A DNA stretch of 64,000 nucleotides from Acidobacteriota bacterium (GTDB lineage Bacteria; Acidobacteriota; Thermoanaerobaculia; UBA5066; Gp7-AA6), in assembly GCA_020199905.1 (NCBI GenBank), contig JAIVJS010000006.1:53386-117385 (forward strand). The letters run 5' to 3'. Under the pieces are notes generated by a model. That model was not told the DNA's origin. It saw only the letters and a list, made by a program, of their open reading frames with translations, and did no database searches. Position 1 is the first letter of the stretch. Every line of letters starts with the position of its first letter. Both the position numbers and the translations under genes were made by a program. Shown piece after piece: positions 61,203 through 64,000 of the stretch.

Positions 61203-62285
61203 ATGGATCCGATGAGAACGAAATGGCGGATTTGGAGTCTGGCGATCGTCGCGGTGACCGGTCTGACGGTCGCGGCGTCGCTGCCGGCGCAGGCGTGGCG
61301 CGGCGGCGGAGGACGGCTCGATGGAACGGTCGTCGACGCGAGCGGCAACCCGGTCGCCGACGCCGTCGTGCAGCTGCGACTGAACGGCCAGGGACCGGAT
61401 TTGAAAACCGACAAAAAAGGCAAATGGGCGGTCCTGGGGATCAACGGAGGCGCATGGTCGATCGACATATCGGCGCCCGGATTCCAGACATTCAAGACCA
61501 CGGTGCAGGTCTCCGAAGTTCTGCGCGTTCCGACGATGAAGATTCAGATGATCCCGGCCGTCAAACAGGAGGCGACGGAGGCTGTGATTTCCGTCGGCGG
61601 CAAGAAGATTTCTCCGGAGACGGCCGCCGCGATCGAAAAAGGCAACGTCGACATGCGAGCGGCCGACGAGCTCGGGAAGGCCTACGACGCGTGCCGCACC
61701 GCGCCCGCTGCGGGCAAGGAGACCCCGGAGGCGCAGGAGGCCTGCGCGAAGGCCGCGGAGGCGTCCCGGTCGGCGAAGTTGAAAGAGGCGCAGCAGTCTT
61801 TTGCCGCGGCCTTGAAGGAGCTTCCCGACAACCGTCCGATCCTGACGAACCTGGAGATCGCGTACTACCTGGACGGAAATCTCGACGAGGCGGTGAAGTA
61901 CGCCCGGCAGATCGTCTCGCAGGAGCCCGGCGACAATCCGAGCTGGATGATGATTGCCAAGCTCGAGCTCGAACGAGGCCACTTCGACGCGGGCAAGGAA
62001 GCGCTCTCCCACATCCCCGAGGACAAGCTGACCGACCCCATGCCGTTCCTGAACATGGGCATCCTTTACTACAACAAGAAGCATCCCGCCGAAGCGGAGG
62101 AGGCATTCAGCAAGGCCATCGCCCGCCGCGCGGACATGTCGGAGGCCTACTACTACCGGGGCCTCGCGCGGATGCAGGGGAAGAACAACGCGGGGGCGAA
62201 AGCCGACTTCCAGAAGTACATGCAACTCGACCCGAAGGGGAAGGACTCGGACACGGTCAAGGACATTCTGAAGACGATCAAGTGA
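61203..62285 (+). CDS. Exported carboxypeptidase-regulatory-like domain + TPR protein (copy 2)
   Basis: Signal peptide; LDGTVVDASGNPVADAVVQLRLNGQGPDLKTDKKGKWAVLGINGGAWSIDISAPGFQ; TPRs. Confidence 0.9.
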   Translation: MDPMRTKWRIWSLAIVAVTGLTVAASLPAQAWRGGGGRLDGTVVDASGNPVADAVVQLRLNGQGPDLKTDKKGKWAVLGINGGAWSIDISAPGFQTFKTTVQVSEVLRVPTMKIQMIPAVKQEATEAVISVGGKKISPETAAAIEKGNVDMRAADELGKAYDACRTAPAAGKETPEAQEACAKAAEASRSAKLKEAQQSFAAALKELPDNRPILTNLEIAYYLDGNLDEAVKYARQIVSQEPGDNPSWMMIAKLELERGHFDAGKEALSHIPEDKLTDPMPFLNMGILYYNKKHPAEAEEAFSKAIARRADMSEAYYYRGLARMQGKNNAGAKADFQKYMQLDPKGKDSDTVKDILKTIK

Positions 62286-64000
62286 GCCACGGGGGCGGCG
62301 AAGGGCGCGACGGGGAAGGCGAAGGGCAAAGGGCGAAAGGCGAACGGTGCCGCGGGAACGGCCCCCTCCTGCCCCGCCGCCCGCTGCCCCTCCTCCCTCC
62401 CGCCGCCTTTTTCCTCGCCGTCCTCTTCGGCGCCGCCGGCTGTCGCCGGCCGGCCGCTCCGGCGAAGCCGTTTGCGGGAGTTTCGCGCCCCGACGTCGTG
62501 CTGATCACGATCGACACGCTCCGGGCCGACGCGGTGGGATTTCTCGGCAACAAGCGGGTTCAGACGCCCGTCCTCGACCGTCTGGCGCGCGAGGGGCTCG
62601 TCTTTCCCGACGCGCACGCGCAGAGCGTCGTGACGCTTCCCTCCCACGCCAACATTCTGACCGGTCTCTTTCCGTATCAGCACGGAGTGCACGACAACGA
62701 GGGGTTTGTCCTCCCGGCCACGGTGCCGACGCTGGGGACGCTCCTGCATGACCGGGGGTACGCGACGGGGGCCTTCATCGGCGCCTTTCCGCTCGATTCC
62801 CGGTTCGGGCTCTCGCGCGGCTTCGACGTCTACGACCAGGCATATCCGCAGGGCGCAAACGAATATCAATTCGTGATGCCCGAGCGGCCGGCCTCCGAAG
62901 TCGTCGCGGCCGCTCGCGCCTGGCTCTCGGCAGCCAACGGGTCTTCGCGATTTGCCTGGATCCACCTGTACGACTGCCACGCGCCCTACCGGCCGCCGCC
63001 TCCCTTCGACTCCCGATATGCCGGCGAGCCTTATCTCGGAGAAGTGGCGGCGGTGGACGCCGCGCTCGCTCCCCTCATCGACGACCTCGCGGCCCGCGGA
63101 CGGCCCGTGCTCGTCGTCGCAACGGCCGACCACGGCGAGGCCCTCGGCGACCATGGTGAGCGCACGCACGGACTCTTCGCATACGAGGCCACTCTCCGAG
63201 TCCCGCTCGTTCTCTGGTCGCCCGGGCAGATCGCGGCGGGATCGGATCCCCGCTCCGCCCGGCACGTGGACATCCTGCCGACCGTCCTCCAGTCCGCGGG
63301 AGGGGGGACGCTGCCCGCGGGGGCGGCGGGACGCTCGCTTCTCGGATCTCCCCCGCCTGCTCCCTCGAACGGCGGTGCGGCCGCCGCCGACACCTCGTTT
63401 TTCGAATCTCTCACGTCCTTCTATACGCGGGGGTGGGCTCCGCTTCGCGGGGTGATCGGCGGACGGTACAAGTACGTGGACCTTCCGATTCCGGAGCTGT
63501 ACGACCTTCGGGCCGATCCCGGCGAAGCCACGAACCTCGCGTCGACGCGGCTGGACGTCCTGCGCGTTCTCAAGGCGCGGCTGCCCGCCTTCTCGCCCGC
63601 AGCCGCCGCGCCGGGATCGTCCTCGAGCGAAACCGCGGGAAAACTGAGAACCCTCGGATATCTGTCCGGCCGCGCCGCCGCAAAGAACCGCTTCGGGCCC
63701 GAGGACGACCCGAAGAACCTGGTCGCGGTCGATTCGCAGACGCACGAGATGGTCGACCTCTACCAGCGGGGTCATGGCGGGGAAGCAATCGCGCTGGCGC
63801 GAAAGATCGTTCACGAGCATCCCGAGATGGCGAGCGGGTACGAGTACCTTTCCTTTCTCCAGGGCCAGTCCGGCGACGATGCCGGCGCGGTGAAGACGCT
63901 TCGCGACGCCGAGCGCCGCGGCCCTCTCGACGAGCGGTTGAAGAGCCGTCTCGGGCTGCTGCTCTCGGGTCTCGGCCGGGGCAGGGAGGCGCTTGCGGTT
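62282..64000 (+). CDS. AP-TPR 4: alkaline phosphatase/sulfatase-fold lipoprotein with TPRs, truncated by the window end
   Basis: Open frame from GTG 62282 (true start may be later); lipobox LFGAAGC; VVLITIDTLRADAVGFLG; SVVTLPSHANILTGLFPYQHGVHDN; TADHGEALGDHGERTHG; absent from the ORF track because no stop occurs in the window. Confidence 0.85.
   Translation, partial: MSHGGGEGRDGEGEGQRAKGERCRGNGPLLPRRPLPLLPPAAFFLAVLFGAAGCRRPAAPAKPFAGVSRPDVVLITIDTLRADAVGFLGNKRVQTPVLDRLAREGLVFPDAHAQSVVTLPSHANILTGLFPYQHGVHDNEGFVLPATVPTLGTLLHDRGYATGAFIGAFPLDSRFGLSRGFDVYDQAYPQGANEYQFVMPERPASEVVAAARAWLSAANGSSRFAWIHLYDCHAPYRPPPPFDSRYAGEPYLGEVAAVDAALAPLIDDLAARGRPVLVVATADHGEALGDHGERTHGLFAYEATLRVPLVLWSPGQIAAGSDPRSARHVDILPTVLQSAGGGTLPAGAAGRSLLGSPPPAPSNGGAAAADTSFFESLTSFYTRGWAPLRGVIGGRYKYVDLPIPELYDLRADPGEATNLASTRLDVLRVLKARLPAFSPAAAAPGSSSSETAGKLRTLGYLSGRAAAKNRFGPEDDPKNLVAVDSQTHEMVDLYQRGHGGEAIALARKIVHEHPEMASGYEYLSFLQGQSGDDAGAVKTLRDAERRGPLDERLKSRLGLLLSGLGRGREALAV
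62297..62345. repeat. Heptanucleotide array, about 7 units of the GGCGAAG/GGCAAAG/GGCGAAA/GGCGAAC family
   Basis: Direct reading. Confidence 0.85.

Noticed and set aside
62282-62347. Treating the GEGRDGEGEGQRAKGE stretch as a genuine N-terminus of AP-TPR 4
   Set aside because: It is encoded by a heptad array; the true start is probably downstream, before the lipobox.

Overview
This is a high-GC, gene-dense chromosomal window with no rRNA, tRNA or CRISPR seen. Gene content suggests an Acidobacteriota-like bacterium; that is inference only. The left two thirds is mostly housekeeping: response regulators, Sir2, purE/purK, an ABC exporter, MsrP, a desaturase, ruvAB, PpiD, mreBCD-mrdA-rodA-rng, ATP-dependent ligase with ligase-associated exonuclease, photolyase, and lhr-nei. 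The right third (43.8-64 kb) is an accessory exported-protein cluster. It holds two Oar/TonB-receptor-like outer-membrane proteins, two carboxypeptidase-regulatory-domain TPR proteins, four alkaline-phosphatase/sulfatase-fold TPR proteins (the three with the site intact have Thr at the nucleophile position), a VWA-domain protein and a peptidase-MA-like TPR protein. Four patterns stand out. (1) At least seven genes carry apparent internal deletions of roughly 150-600 bp, four of them out of frame. (2) Many different heptanucleotide (period-7) tandem arrays sit at gene 3' ends, some overlapping the stop codon. (3) A 52-bp dispersed repeat occurs three times, embedded in such arrays. (4) A 'gene graveyard' at 56.8-58.0 kb contains a decayed lhr-nei pair and a fragment of a CarbReg-TPR gene, both paralogous to intact genes elsewhere in the window. 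All homology calls are by eye from motifs; no searches were run.
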